Below, piece after piece: positions 31,909-42,419 of a DNA stretch of 64,000 bases. The notes under the pieces are model-generated. The model saw nothing but the letters and a program-made list of their open reading frames with translations. It was not told the DNA's origin and searched no databases. The translations under genes were made by a program, and so were the position numbers. Position 1 is the stretch's first letter, and each line of letters starts with the position of its first letter. Source of the DNA: Ascoidea asiatica (Eukaryota; Ascomycota; Saccharomycetes; Ascoideales; Ascoideaceae); contig BCKQ01000001.1 in NCBI GenBank assembly GCA_001600695.1, forward strand, positions 189,916 to 253,915, given 5' to 3'.

Positions 31909-34647
31909 ATGACAATAAGTTTTCAACAAAAAAATCAAATGTCAAATTCAAATCAAGATAAGTCTAGTGATTTAGATGATGATAGTTCAATACAATTTAT
32001 TGATGATGATTCTTCCTATTATCCATCTGATGGGTTGAATGATAATAATATGGATGATATTGATACTAATATTAATGAAAGTTCCAATGAAATAATACAT
32101 GCTAATTCAACTGATTGTTCAATAGATGAATTAAATGCGATATCTGATCAAGTTTCTACTAACTTGATCAATGAAGATACAAATAAAACAAAACTTGAAC
32201 TGGTTTCAAGTTTGGAGAAAGGTGATCTAGCCTTGAATGAAGATTTTATTAGTTTTGATCTTGGTGATTATGATTTTGGAACAGATGGAGAAGATAATGA
32301 AGATTATAAGATAATAAATAATAAAGATGATAATAATACAATAATATCTGAAGAAGAAAGAATAAACCAAAATTATCCTTGGTTAAAAGATCATGACCAT
32401 TCTAAACATAAAGAAATTAAAGATTGGTTAAATGATGAAATTATTGATTTTGTAAACTTTATTTCCCCTTCAAAAGATGAAATAATAAAAAGAAATGAAT
32501 GTTTCAAGAGAATCAAAAAAACCATAACAGAACTTTGGCCAGAAACTGATGTTCATGTATTTGGATCATATGCAACAGATTTATATTTACCTGGGTCGGA
32601 TATTGATATGGTTGTGATAACGAAAGGTAATAGAACAAAAAATAAAGAGAAAAGATCAAATTTATATAATTTATCAAGTAGATTAAAGAATAGAGGTGTA
32701 GCAAGAAATGTTCAAGTTATTGCACATGCAAAAGTTCCAATAATCAAATTTATTGAGATCAAAAGTAATTTTCATGTCGATATATCATTTGAAAGATCGA
32801 ATGGTGTAGAAGTTGCTAAATTAATAAGAGAGTGGTTAAACGAATGTCCAGGATTGAGAGAGATAGTTTTAATCATCAAGCAATTTTTATCATCAAGAAG
32901 ATTAAATGATGTTCATCTTGGTGGATTAGGAGGATTTTCAATAATTTGTTTAACATATTCATTTTTAAAATTACATCCAAAAGTTTCAATCGGAGAAATT
33001 GAACCTTTAGAAAATTTAGGAATTTTGTTAATTGAATTTTTTGAATTATATGGAGTAAATTTTGCATATGATAAAGTTGGGATTAGTGTTTCAAAAAATG
33101 TAAATGAAGGTGGAATATCTTATTTAAAAAAAAATGATTATTTTTCATTAAGAACAAAAAATCCTCAAGGTTTAAGTATTCAAGATCCGTTAGATAAATT
33201 AAATAATATTAGTAGAGGTACTTATAATACTTTAGATATTAAAAAAGCATTTAATGGAGCATTTCAATTATTAACACTAAAATGTTTTGAATTAAATCAA
33301 GCAAGCTATAAAGAAAGAGTTGGAGAAAGTATATTAGGAAGTGTTATCAAATATAAAGGAGAAAATAGAACTTTTAAAGATGAAAGAAATCTAATTAAAA
33401 ATGAAGCAATTAAAGATAATATTTTATATCATGAAAGACAGAGTAAAAAAACTGAGATATATTCAAGAAAATTGAAAACAGATAATCCTGATGATTATGA
33501 GGGGCATTACTTTTTTTCCGATTTATCAGATGATGAAGTGAATAGTAGGATTATAAATACAGAAGAAGTAGTTGAAAAAAAAAGAAAACGAGAGAAAAAA
33601 GAAAAGAAAAGCAAAAAAAGTAAAAAAACAAAAAGTGAAAGTGAAAGTGAAAGTTTAGAATCTAAATATGATAAAGAATTGTTCATTGGATTAAATAGGG
33701 AAGAAAGAAAAAAATTGAAGAAAAAAATAAGAAGACAAAAAAAAAGGGAATTAAAGAGACTAGATAAACAAAAGGGAAGAGAAGAAGAAGAAGGACAAAA
33801 AGAAAATGGAAAAGAAAATGAAAGCTGGTCTCTGGGTGATATTGAAGAAATTGAAGAAATTGAAAATAAAATGGATCAAGAGAAAAATGGAATAAATGAT
33901 AATGAAATTCCCAAAAAGCAAAAGCCTATAGAGATAATAACTATTGGAGATAAAAAAATCAATTTAACGAATATAAATATGGGAGAAGTGAAATTGCGGA
34001 ATTCAAATGAAAATGGTAATATAATTAAAAAAAGAGGAGAATCAAGAGCAAGTAGATATAAAAAAAGAAGACTTCAACAAGATTTGATGAAAATTGAAGA
34101 ATATTTAGGAATTGAAAGTAATCATAGTGATAGTAGTGATGTTATTTCAATTGATGAAACTATTGATATTTCCAGTAATAAAGATAAAACTCTTAAAAAC
34201 AAAAGAAAATTGGAACATAATACATCAGAACAACTTATTGAAATAAGTAGTGAAGAAGAAGAAAACGGAGAAAAAAAGGAAAAAGAACAAGCTAGTGAAA
34301 TTAGGAGTAGCAAAAGTACCGAAAATAAAAAAAGTAATAGTGAGAAGAGCAGCCCAGAAATAATAGATATAGATAGTTCTTCATCAGATCTGGAATTTGA
34401 GAATAGAAGAAAAATAAGAAAATTGGGTAATATCCTCACCCCAACTGCATCGATTTCGTACAACAAAAGTGAGTTAATTTCACAAAAACAGACAAAACTG
34501 GTGGGATCGTTAAATGGAACCAAATCCACAAGGAGTAAAAGGAAAAGTTTAGATAAAAAAGCAAAAAGAGAATTCTGGTTACAGAAAGCTGGAGATTATT
34601 CTAATTCCAAGACTTCTATAATTGTGGATCAAAAAGAAATCGCATAA
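31909..34647 (+). CDS. Non-canonical poly(A) polymerase Trf4/Pap2-Trf5 family (TRAMP complex)
   Basis: A 912-residue protein. An acidic N-terminus (about 1-155) is followed by the catalytic core. The nucleotidyltransferase motif GSYATDLYLPGSDIDMVVI (about 217-235) carries two catalytic aspartates and HVDISFE (about 288) the third. The central domain reads LGGLGGFSIICLTYSFLK, and the PAP-associated domain has NPQGLSIQDPLD and ISRGTYN (about 420-445). Trf4 and Trf5 work in TRAMP with Air1/2 and Mtr4, adding short tails to aberrant nuclear RNAs for exosome decay. The tail beyond about residue 520 is nearly 400 residues of alternating Lys- and Glu/Ser-rich sequence, much longer than in S. cerevisiae Trf4 (584) or Trf5. 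It contains repeated SSDVISID, IEISSEEEE and IIDIDSSSSDLEF segments that resemble SUMO-interacting motifs. Confidence 0.9.
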   Translation: MTISFQQKNQMSNSNQDKSSDLDDDSSIQFIDDDSSYYPSDGLNDNNMDDIDTNINESSNEIIHANSTDCSIDELNAISDQVSTNLINEDTNKTKLELVSSLEKGDLALNEDFISFDLGDYDFGTDGEDNEDYKIINNKDDNNTIISEEERINQNYPWLKDHDHSKHKEIKDWLNDEIIDFVNFISPSKDEIIKRNECFKRIKKTITELWPETDVHVFGSYATDLYLPGSDIDMVVITKGNRTKNKEKRSNLYNLSSRLKNRGVARNVQVIAHAKVPIIKFIEIKSNFHVDISFERSNGVEVAKLIREWLNECPGLREIVLIIKQFLSSRRLNDVHLGGLGGFSIICLTYSFLKLHPKVSIGEIEPLENLGILLIEFFELYGVNFAYDKVGISVSKNVNEGGISYLKKNDYFSLRTKNPQGLSIQDPLDKLNNISRGTYNTLDIKKAFNGAFQLLTLKCFELNQASYKERVGESILGSVIKYKGENRTFKDERNLIKNEAIKDNILYHERQSKKTEIYSRKLKTDNPDDYEGHYFFSDLSDDEVNSRIINTEEVVEKKRKREKKEKKSKKSKKTKSESESESLESKYDKELFIGLNREERKKLKKKIRRQKKRELKRLDKQKGREEEEGQKENGKENESWSLGDIEEIEEIENKMDQEKNGINDNEIPKKQKPIEIITIGDKKINLTNINMGEVKLRNSNENGNIIKKRGESRASRYKKRRLQQDLMKIEEYLGIESNHSDSSDVISIDETIDISSNKDKTLKNKRKLEHNTSEQLIEISSEEEENGEKKEKEQASEIRSSKSTENKKSNSEKSSPEIIDIDSSSSDLEFENRRKIRKLGNILTPTASISYNKSELISQKQTKLVGSLNGTKSTRSKRKSLDKKAKREFWLQKAGDYSNSKTSIIVDQKEIA

Positions 34648-35695
34648 GAAGTAATTTGAATTTGTACAGGTTTTGAAATGTAGATTAGATTAGAAAGTTA
34701 GACTAATAAAATAAAATTAACCAACACAAATTTCGTAAAGTAGACCTTTCAATTTTTTATATCTCTAGGTAGGAACACGAATATATATTGGAAACCCGCA
34801 AAAGTGGATTCTTTTTATAAAGTACTCAAACGTTGAAAAAAACATATAAACGTTAGCTCTGCATTACACTACATTAATAAAGTACCGCGGCTTTTCCGCG
34901 GAGAATAAAACCAGCTGGAGCTCCGGTAAGCTCCGGTCTGTTATAACCCACATTTACCAGCATCTAACAGTGTAGCACTTTCACAGCTAGTTGCCTTCTA
35001 ATGCTTTGGTTTGGTGCTGCTCTGCCGATTTCCTCGAATGTGAGTTTTTTAACTCTGGCATCGACAATCGACAGAAGATAATTTGCCATTGGTGGATGCA
35101 CTTCGAAAAAATTTATTTTTATTTAGTAACTGCTTGTAAAAGAATATATATTTCTTTAAATTATTTTTCAGATTTAGAGACAAATACTGCCATTTAATGA
35201 ATATAGTTATCTTATCATTTCAATTGACTTAACTGTTAAAAATTTAATGTTGAATTGCTCCATTTTTTCCAGTTTTAGAGCCTTACTCATTTGGCCAAAA
35301 GCCAAAAAAAGTTTCGTATTCTTTATTTATCACTTAACTTTGTTCTCGCTTCTCCATAATTTTTGCAACACCCATTTATTATTCATGTTCTAAATAAGGT
35401 TAATTAATCCCAATTCTAATCCCAAATCAAATTGAGATTCAAATTGTTGTATCCCTTGATTTAGTTTTCTTTTTTTTTATTCTTTTTAACTTTTTGAAAT
35501 TAAAAACTTAATACAAGAATTTCGAGTAAAGATAAATCTTCAATTTTATATAAAAATATCAAAAGGCCCTTATATTTTTTTAATTTCTAATTTTCACTCT
35601 CCCTAATACATCTCTATACTAATAAGCAAATATATTACCTTAATATAAAAAAATTCTAATAATTTTTTTTCATATAAAATAGAGTATATTTTACA
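34648..35695. other. Intergenic region upstream of the phosphatase-like gene
   Basis: Contains a GC-richer island (about 34780-35060) with a dense motif cluster listed separately, then AT-rich DNA. TATATAAAAA near 35557 and CATATAAAAT near 35671 could be TATA elements. No gene supported. Confidence 0.4.
34885..34937. promoter_or_regulatory. GC-rich motif cluster: paired CCGCGG and repeated AGCTCCGGT
   Basis: CCGCGG occurs at 34885-34890 and 34896-34901, five bases apart. AGCTCCGGT follows twice, at 34919-34927 and 34929-34937, one base apart. Paired CGG half-sites are typical of fungal Zn2Cys6 regulators. The cluster lies about 770 bp upstream of the phosphatase-like gene. The factor is unknown. 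Confidence 0.45.
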
Positions 35696-37318
35696 ATGAA
35701 ATTAACTTCTCTATTAACCTCATTGTGGATTTTATCACCTATTTCTTTAATTTCTGCTGATACTTCAACTTCTTCAAATTCGACTTCAGGTTTAAAGACT
35801 GTGGGATCATATATTTTTGGTCGTCATAATGATAGAGTTCAAAAACCCAAACCAAAATACTTAACTCCATTAGGCGCTGTTGGTCAATATAATAATGGTG
35901 TATTTTATAGAAAAAGATATTTTGGTTTAGATAGTGAAAACAATGAGATTTCAACAAATTCAAAAATTAGTGGTTTAAATACTTACGGTTTTTTTAAAGA
36001 TGGTGATATTTATTGTGAAGTTTCAAATTCAAATGTTTTATATTTTAGTCATTTAAGTTTTTTACAAGGTTTATATCCTCCAATTGAAGTAACTTCTGAT
36101 AATTATAAAGAAAGTCAAATTTTTGTTGATGAAAATTATACAATTTCAAACGGTTCAATTATTAATTATCCTTTAGGTGGCTATCAATATGTTGATACTA
36201 ATTTATTAGACGATGATAATGAAGAAGTTATTTATCTTAAAGCTGATGAAAATTGTCCATCTTTAACAAATGCTGTAAATTCAGTAATTGAAAATAATTC
36301 AGTTTATCTAAGCTATAAAAATGAAAGTTATTCATTTTATAAATCTTTAGTTGATGAATTTGCTGAAATTCAATTAAGATATAATGAATCAACAATTGGT
36401 TTTGATGTTTCAATGGATTTATATGATTATATTAATGTTAATACAATTCATAATTCTACTTTTGCAAAAACTTTCAATACTTCAATCATTACAAAAATCA
36501 AATATTATGCAGATGCATATCAATGGTTAATTTCCGATAATTCAATTAACTCAAATTTAACAATTGGTGCTCAAGGTATAATTTTAAGAGTTATTGAAAG
36601 ATTAAATAATACAATGATTAATAAATCACCATATTTATATTATGGTACTGGATCGTTTAATAATTTATATCAATTATCAAGTTTATTACAATTGTATAAA
36701 ATCAATGATAGTTTCAAAACAATGCCAGATTATGGAGCAACTTATGTATTTGAATTATTAAAATCAAATTCAAATGATTCATATTATGTACAATTTCTAT
36801 TCAAAAATGGTACAGATTCGACAGATGAATTAAAAGCATATCCTTTATTCAATAATAATGAAACGGTTTTATCATGGGATGATTTTTACGATGACATGTC
36901 AAATGTCTCAATTGGCAGTGTTGAAAACTGGTGCTCAAAATGTGGTAATTTAGATGATGATACAGATATTGAATTTTGTATTCCATATACAGAAATGTAT
37001 TCAGATGCTTTATCATTAATTAATGATGGTGTTGATTTAGATGAAATTGCTAGTAAAGATTACTCATCTTTGAACATAACTACCACTACTAATTCAAGCT
37101 CAAGCTCAACTTCAAATAAAAACAATGGAAGTAATTTAACATTAGCTCAAGCAGGAGGAATTGGAGCAGCTGTTACAATTGGAACGTTCGCTTTATTAAC
37201 TGGACTAATTCTATTAAGTTTTTTCAAAAAAGGTAAAAAAAAGACTGATGAAAATCATGTTTTACCAGTAAGTGAACATGAAAATTTAGAGAAAGTTTCT
37301 CAAACCTCTACTAATTAA
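35696..37318 (+). CDS. Membrane-anchored histidine acid phosphatase homologue, probably inactive
   Basis: A 540-residue type I membrane protein: signal peptide (about 1-21), lumenal or extracellular domain with many N-glycosylation sites, a Ser/Asn-rich stalk, and one transmembrane helix (GGIGAAVTIGTFALLTGLIL, about 485-508) with a basic cytosolic tail. Histidine-phosphatase features are the SYIFGRHNDR segment (R43-H44-N45-D46-R47, where RHGxR is expected) and LTPLGAVGQYNNG. The second catalytic motif, normally HD after YGTG, is S320-F321 in YYGTGSFNNLYQL. Loss of the proton-donor HD and the change of the RHG glycine suggest a pseudo-enzyme. The catalytic-type His44 is retained. Family members hydrolyse phosphomonoesters in wall or periplasm. 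The role here may be structural or binding. Alternatively, another acid residue substitutes. Confidence 0.75.
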   Translation: MKLTSLLTSLWILSPISLISADTSTSSNSTSGLKTVGSYIFGRHNDRVQKPKPKYLTPLGAVGQYNNGVFYRKRYFGLDSENNEISTNSKISGLNTYGFFKDGDIYCEVSNSNVLYFSHLSFLQGLYPPIEVTSDNYKESQIFVDENYTISNGSIINYPLGGYQYVDTNLLDDDNEEVIYLKADENCPSLTNAVNSVIENNSVYLSYKNESYSFYKSLVDEFAEIQLRYNESTIGFDVSMDLYDYINVNTIHNSTFAKTFNTSIITKIKYYADAYQWLISDNSINSNLTIGAQGIILRVIERLNNTMINKSPYLYYGTGSFNNLYQLSSLLQLYKINDSFKTMPDYGATYVFELLKSNSNDSYYVQFLFKNGTDSTDELKAYPLFNNNETVLSWDDFYDDMSNVSIGSVENWCSKCGNLDDDTDIEFCIPYTEMYSDALSLINDGVDLDEIASKDYSSLNITTTTNSSSSSTSNKNNGSNLTLAQAGGIGAAVTIGTFALLTGLILLSFFKKGKKKTDENHVLPVSEHENLEKVSQTSTN

Positions 37319-38245
37319 AATAGGTATTGTTGAGTACATATTTCAAAATATATTTTATTGGAAAATTTGATTTTGCTTTTATTTTTATTAACTTTTTATT
37401 TGTTATTTGATTTCATAATTCTTTTCTATGGTTTTATATATTTTTTATTTATATCTTAATGCTTTTTCTTAAATTTTACGAAATAAATTTTATCATTTTT
37501 CGCTTTACATAATGAATACAACACAATAGGATTAATAATCGGATTAACTACCGGATAAGCAATATCATTGAAGAACCCCGTAAAGTCTAAACAGAGACAT
37601 TGGGCCTATCCAACCAAGGGGTCTGGGAAGAGATGGTGAATATTTAGGGCAAACAATTTTGGGCAAAATGCTAATAAAAAATAAGAAATCGCGCAACTGA
37701 TCTCTCTAACGCTTTTTTGAAGTCATGCACGCATTTTTAATTGAATTAAATTAAAAAAAGCACGCTGCATTCGGCTTTATCAAACTAGGCTATAATTACG
37801 CCACAGATACATCAAGTGTGGCAAATGACTCTTGCAAACTCGCTTTTGTATTCTTAGTTACCGATGAACCCTTTAATTTTGCCTAGTTTCCGGGGCTTTT
37901 ATAGATCCGCAGATTTAATTTTTTTGTTAACTGTCTGAAATTTCGCGCTGATTAATTTAAGCCTGTGAAATTGATAATTTCAAGTTCTATTAAATAACAA
38001 AATCATCAATAGTTTACAAATAGATAGATATTTCTTTATTTTTTTTTATTTCCACTTAAATCAAAACAATCTATCAATCATAAACTTTTGATAAATTCGC
38101 TTTCAAAATAGGTTATTTTGTTATTAACAATACTGTTTTTCTATCTTTTTTTCACAGTCTCCAAGATTTAAAGGTTTACTGTCCAATCTGGGTGTAATAT
38201 AAAGTTTTTTCTTTCAACTACTGATAATATCAGATTTTCATAATT
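37319..38245. other. Intergenic region upstream of the MNN4-like gene
   Basis: AT-rich at both ends, with a GC-richer island at about 37535-37960. No supported coding sequence, RNA or strong motif. Confidence 0.4.
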
Positions 38246-41200
38246 ATGTTAATAAATAATCAACAGCATAATAATCAGTATAATCTTCAAACTTATGGCA
38301 ATATAAATGGTAATAATAATTCGAATAATTCTATTCCTTCTTCTTTTTTTAGAAATCTAAGATATAGACTGATAAGTTTTCTTAAATTTATAAGATTAAG
38401 CTCAAGATTTAGTAAAAAAAAAATCATTTATTTAAGTGGATTTTCTCTCCTTTTTTCTCTATTAATAATAATATCCATATTTAGTAAAGCAAGAGGAGGA
38501 TATTTGAATTCTATAATACCGATAAATCAATTAGATAACTTTCAAAATAATCATGACAATAAAACAAATACTCAAAATAATGTACATGATAGTAACAAAA
38601 ATTTCAAATTTAATGTCAACTTCAATTTCTCAAATAATGACATTACATTAACCAACTTATCATTAAATATAGACCTTTTATTACAAAGTGACGAAGATAA
38701 TAATATCGATTACAAAGATGTAATAAATGATTATAATTTTTTAAATAACATTAATAATCAATCGATTGAATCAATTAATTTGAATAATTCAATGTCCAAA
38801 CTAGATTTATATTATCACAATAATAACGATAACTTCGATCCGAGAACTTTACCTACTTTTTGGTTATATTTAATTAACCAAAATTTCATTATAAATAATT
38901 TAATTCAATTCAATAAAAATACTAATGAATTTTCCTTTAATTCATTGAAAGAATTAAAATTACCTTTTAATTGGAATTTATTAATCAATTATTCAAAATA
39001 TTTCAAAAATAATTATTATTATAACTTAATTTCAAGAGATAAGAAATTCAATTGTAAAAAATTTTATAATTTAGATAATCAAGTTAAGCAGGAATTTACT
39101 TTAAATGAATTTGAATCAAAAATCTGTAAAAATTTCAATAAATTAAGTAAAAATCAAAATCAAAATGAGAATTATTATAATTTACCCTTTAAATTAATAA
39201 ATAAAATTGATACATATACTGAAGATTATGATTTTAGAAAATTATTTGGTTTCATTTATGGCTTAACTGGTTTAAGATCACCTAAAAATATATTTCTATT
39301 AAATATAATCAATAATGATATCAATAATGATAGCCAACCTTCAATTGATTCTTCAAATTATTTAAAAAATAAAGTTTCTTTATTAGTTCCAACTTACAAT
39401 GTAAATAATGGATATAATGATTTAAGAAAGGACAGAGTTAGTGAAATTTCTTATATTGATACATTGTCTGATTTTTATATCAATTTAAATCACAAATTAT
39501 CAGGTTCAACCTCTAATGAAGATGAATTTTCACAATATTTGTTGAATAATGGTTTGAATTCTTATAATGAAATAAAAAAATTAAATAAGTTCTTTGATTT
39601 ATCAAAAAGTTCTAATGAAATAATAGATATTTATAAAAGCAATTCTGATATTGATTTCAAATTTTTTAATCAATTTCTTTTACTTAATTCTTCGAATCCA
39701 GTTAAATTAAACTTAAACCAGCCTATAAATGCCGATAATTCTTTATTCAATTGGAATTTATCAAACGAAGTTCAAAATCTAAACAACTTGCAAAATTCCT
39801 TTGAAGAAAATAATTTAGAAAAAAATAATCTAGATATAAATCAGTTAAATCATCTTATATCCTTATCAAATAAAAGATCAAATAAAGTTTATATCAACGA
39901 AGATAGATATTTCGGGCTACCTTCAACTCAACCAATAAATTTAGATCATTATGATTTCAGATTTTTCAATAAAATAACAAAAGACAATCAAGATTTGCAT
40001 TTAACTATATTGAACAGGTTAGTCAGAGTTTGGTTCAAGTTATGTTTGGAATTTAATATACCTACTTGGATTAATCATGGTCCAATAATAGGATGGTATT
40101 TTAATGGACTATCTTTACCTTGGGATGCTGATCTTGATGTTCAATTACCTATTCAATCATTATACAAATTATCGAAATTAATTAATGATACTTTAATTTA
40201 TGACTATTCCGATTATGATAATTTAACAAAAGATGATAAAGATAATAAGATAAATTCTAATGCCGAATTTGGATTGAGAGGTTTTTATTTTGAAATAAAT
40301 GCTAATTTCCTTCTAAGAAATCAATACATGAATCAAAATGTGAATAATATTGATGCTAGAATTATTGATATTCAATCGGGTGTTTATATTGATATAACTG
40401 CTTTAGCAGATTTTAATTCTCAAACAAATGATGAATTGATTACAAAATTAACTTTAGTTGATAGTTATACTCCAAACGAGTTAAATAAGTTAGCAAAGGC
40501 TAAATATTATAATGAATTTTATGAAGGCATAAGATTAATAGATTCTTTACGAGATTCTCTTTATGGTAGGAAAAAAGCAATACATTCTCAAACTCTAAAT
40601 GTTTTATCACCAATCTTGGATGAAATTGAAAATTTTAAAAAGTTATTAATTTCTGTTTCAAGTGATGACAAAGAACTATCTGAATTGTTAACGCAATATG
40701 ACGAAAATAATGAAAACAATGAAGATAGTGAATCGGATTCAAGCTATGTGCATGATAGTCCAATTGATGAACATTTAGGTACCAAGTTGGATGGGATTGA
40801 TATCAATGATATTGATTTTGATAATGATAAAAGAATTGGTAAAATCGAGGATTTTGATTATGAACCGTATTTTCCTCCTTCAATTGACTTAAAAAACTCT
40901 AATGTATATAAAAAAACTAACCAGATATTCAATGATTTTTTTGAAGGTTTAGTTCATTGTAGAAATTATCATTTTTACAAAGTTGGAGAATTATTTCCAC
41001 TAATACCAACATATTATGAAAATTCAATTTCATACTTGCCATCTAATTTTTTAAAAAATATAATTATTGAGTATGACACTAAATCAATAAATAAACCTGA
41101 ATTCAATGGATATAAATTTTTTAAATACTTAAATTTATGGATCACTCCAGATGACTGTGAATTCAAAAGAATGTCTGTTGAAGGGGGGATTGGTGGTAAC

Positions 41201-41794
41201 TTCAATGAAACAATGGAAGATCCAGATTATGATGAGAATGATATGGATAATATTTCAGGAGTTGAAGTTGATGAGGATTCAAAACCTTTTGATAAATCCA
41301 ATAATAAAAAGATAAAAAATGAAGATGAATCAAATTCTTTAAAAGATAAGAGAGAAATAACTGAATTTGAGTATAATAATATAAATGTGTATGATACTAA
41401 AGAAGAAGAGCCTGATGTCAGTAATTTTGAGAAAAAATTAGGTAAAAACTGTTTCATAACAAATAAAGATATTGCAAAGGAATTTAGGCGATTTAAAGAA
41501 TATTTTTTGTTGCATCAACAAGAAATTATGAAATTGCTTGAAATCGCAGACAATAAGCAAAACATAGATAGAATCAAAGAAGTAAATTCGAAAATTGAAC
41601 ATGATTATGCAAGTGACTATGGAGATGGTCGTAGTGGGTTAATAAAATATGATGAAAATCAAATGAAAGAGATATTGAACAGATTTGATGGTACTTTGTT
41701 GAGGCCGGATCCATTTTTGGTCGAGAAATATTATTCAAAAGACTCAACAGAAGATGATATTGATTTTGGTGATTATATTCAGGAAATGCTATGA
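38246..41794 (+). CDS. MNN4-like LicD-family protein for mannosylphosphate transfer
   Basis: A 1182-residue type II membrane protein: short cytosolic N-terminus, a basic stretch (FSKKK) and a signal anchor (about 60-79), then a long lumenal domain. The LicD/Mnn4 core starts near residue 592: CLEFNIPTWINHGPIIGW, then FNGLSLPWDADLDVQLPIQ with the conserved DxDxQ motif, and continues with GVYIDITALAD. An acidic, low-complexity segment lies at about 820-880, and another at about 985-1060. In S. cerevisiae, Mnn4 (1178 residues) is needed with Mnn6 to add mannosylphosphate to glycoprotein N- and O-glycans in the Golgi. The C-terminal KKKKEEEE repeats of S. cerevisiae Mnn4 are absent. It could equally be an Mnn14-type paralogue. 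Confidence 0.88.
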   Translation: MLINNQQHNNQYNLQTYGNINGNNNSNNSIPSSFFRNLRYRLISFLKFIRLSSRFSKKKIIYLSGFSLLFSLLIIISIFSKARGGYLNSIIPINQLDNFQNNHDNKTNTQNNVHDSNKNFKFNVNFNFSNNDITLTNLSLNIDLLLQSDEDNNIDYKDVINDYNFLNNINNQSIESINLNNSMSKLDLYYHNNNDNFDPRTLPTFWLYLINQNFIINNLIQFNKNTNEFSFNSLKELKLPFNWNLLINYSKYFKNNYYYNLISRDKKFNCKKFYNLDNQVKQEFTLNEFESKICKNFNKLSKNQNQNENYYNLPFKLINKIDTYTEDYDFRKLFGFIYGLTGLRSPKNIFLLNIINNDINNDSQPSIDSSNYLKNKVSLLVPTYNVNNGYNDLRKDRVSEISYIDTLSDFYINLNHKLSGSTSNEDEFSQYLLNNGLNSYNEIKKLNKFFDLSKSSNEIIDIYKSNSDIDFKFFNQFLLLNSSNPVKLNLNQPINADNSLFNWNLSNEVQNLNNLQNSFEENNLEKNNLDINQLNHLISLSNKRSNKVYINEDRYFGLPSTQPINLDHYDFRFFNKITKDNQDLHLTILNRLVRVWFKLCLEFNIPTWINHGPIIGWYFNGLSLPWDADLDVQLPIQSLYKLSKLINDTLIYDYSDYDNLTKDDKDNKINSNAEFGLRGFYFEINANFLLRNQYMNQNVNNIDARIIDIQSGVYIDITALADFNSQTNDELITKLTLVDSYTPNELNKLAKAKYYNEFYEGIRLIDSLRDSLYGRKKAIHSQTLNVLSPILDEIENFKKLLISVSSDDKELSELLTQYDENNENNEDSESDSSYVHDSPIDEHLGTKLDGIDINDIDFDNDKRIGKIEDFDYEPYFPPSIDLKNSNVYKKTNQIFNDFFEGLVHCRNYHFYKVGELFPLIPTYYENSISYLPSNFLKNIIIEYDTKSINKPEFNGYKFFKYLNLWITPDDCEFKRMSVEGGIGGNFNETMEDPDYDENDMDNISGVEVDEDSKPFDKSNNKKIKNEDESNSLKDKREITEFEYNNINVYDTKEEEPDVSNFEKKLGKNCFITNKDIAKEFRRFKEYFLLHQQEIMKLLEIADNKQNIDRIKEVNSKIEHDYASDYGDGRSGLIKYDENQMKEILNRFDGTLLRPDPFLVEKYYSKDSTEDDIDFGDYIQEML

Positions 41795-42419
41795 TGCTAC
41801 CTTTGCATATTTTTATATTTTTTTTTTTCTTCAAACTTTTTCTCTTTCTTTGTGAATGTTCATTATACTCTATTATTCTATTAACATTTTTGTCAATTCT
41901 TATATTTCATTTTTTATTTATTCTTTTTTGCATCAGATTTTGTACTAAAAGTTGAGTTATTTCAAAAAATTATTTTTCATTTCTACATTCCAACATGCAT
42001 TTGTATTTATTGTCTTATTTTTCATTTAATATTCATTATCATTATATCACTAGCTCAAATACTTCAGGTCTTTAGTTTTTTGTTTTTTTTCATGACTTTC
42101 AGAATTTAATAAAAAGATCAAATCACATTTACCTATTGAGTAATTATTGACATTGTTATTTGTAACTTATTCGAATATGATTAACAGAAATAATAGACAA
42201 GTTATTTACTGTAATATCCCGGATAAATAAAAGTCAATCTATTGGGGTAATCTTTATGAACTTTTCTTTAACTTTACTTTTATATTTTGAATGAATTTGA
42301 GAAATTGTGATTTGAAATAGATTTTTATATAACAAGAGATTAGAATAAAAGTAAAAATAAAAATAAAAATAAAAAATATAAAAAATATTAAAAATGAGAG
42401 TGAATATAGGTAACGAAAA
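41795..42419. other. Convergent intergenic region between the MNN4-like gene and ADE16/17
   Basis: T-rich next to the MNN4-like stop. A run of AAAAT units (about 42345-42385) lies close to the ADE16/17 stop. No GC-richer island and no gene. Confidence 0.45.
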
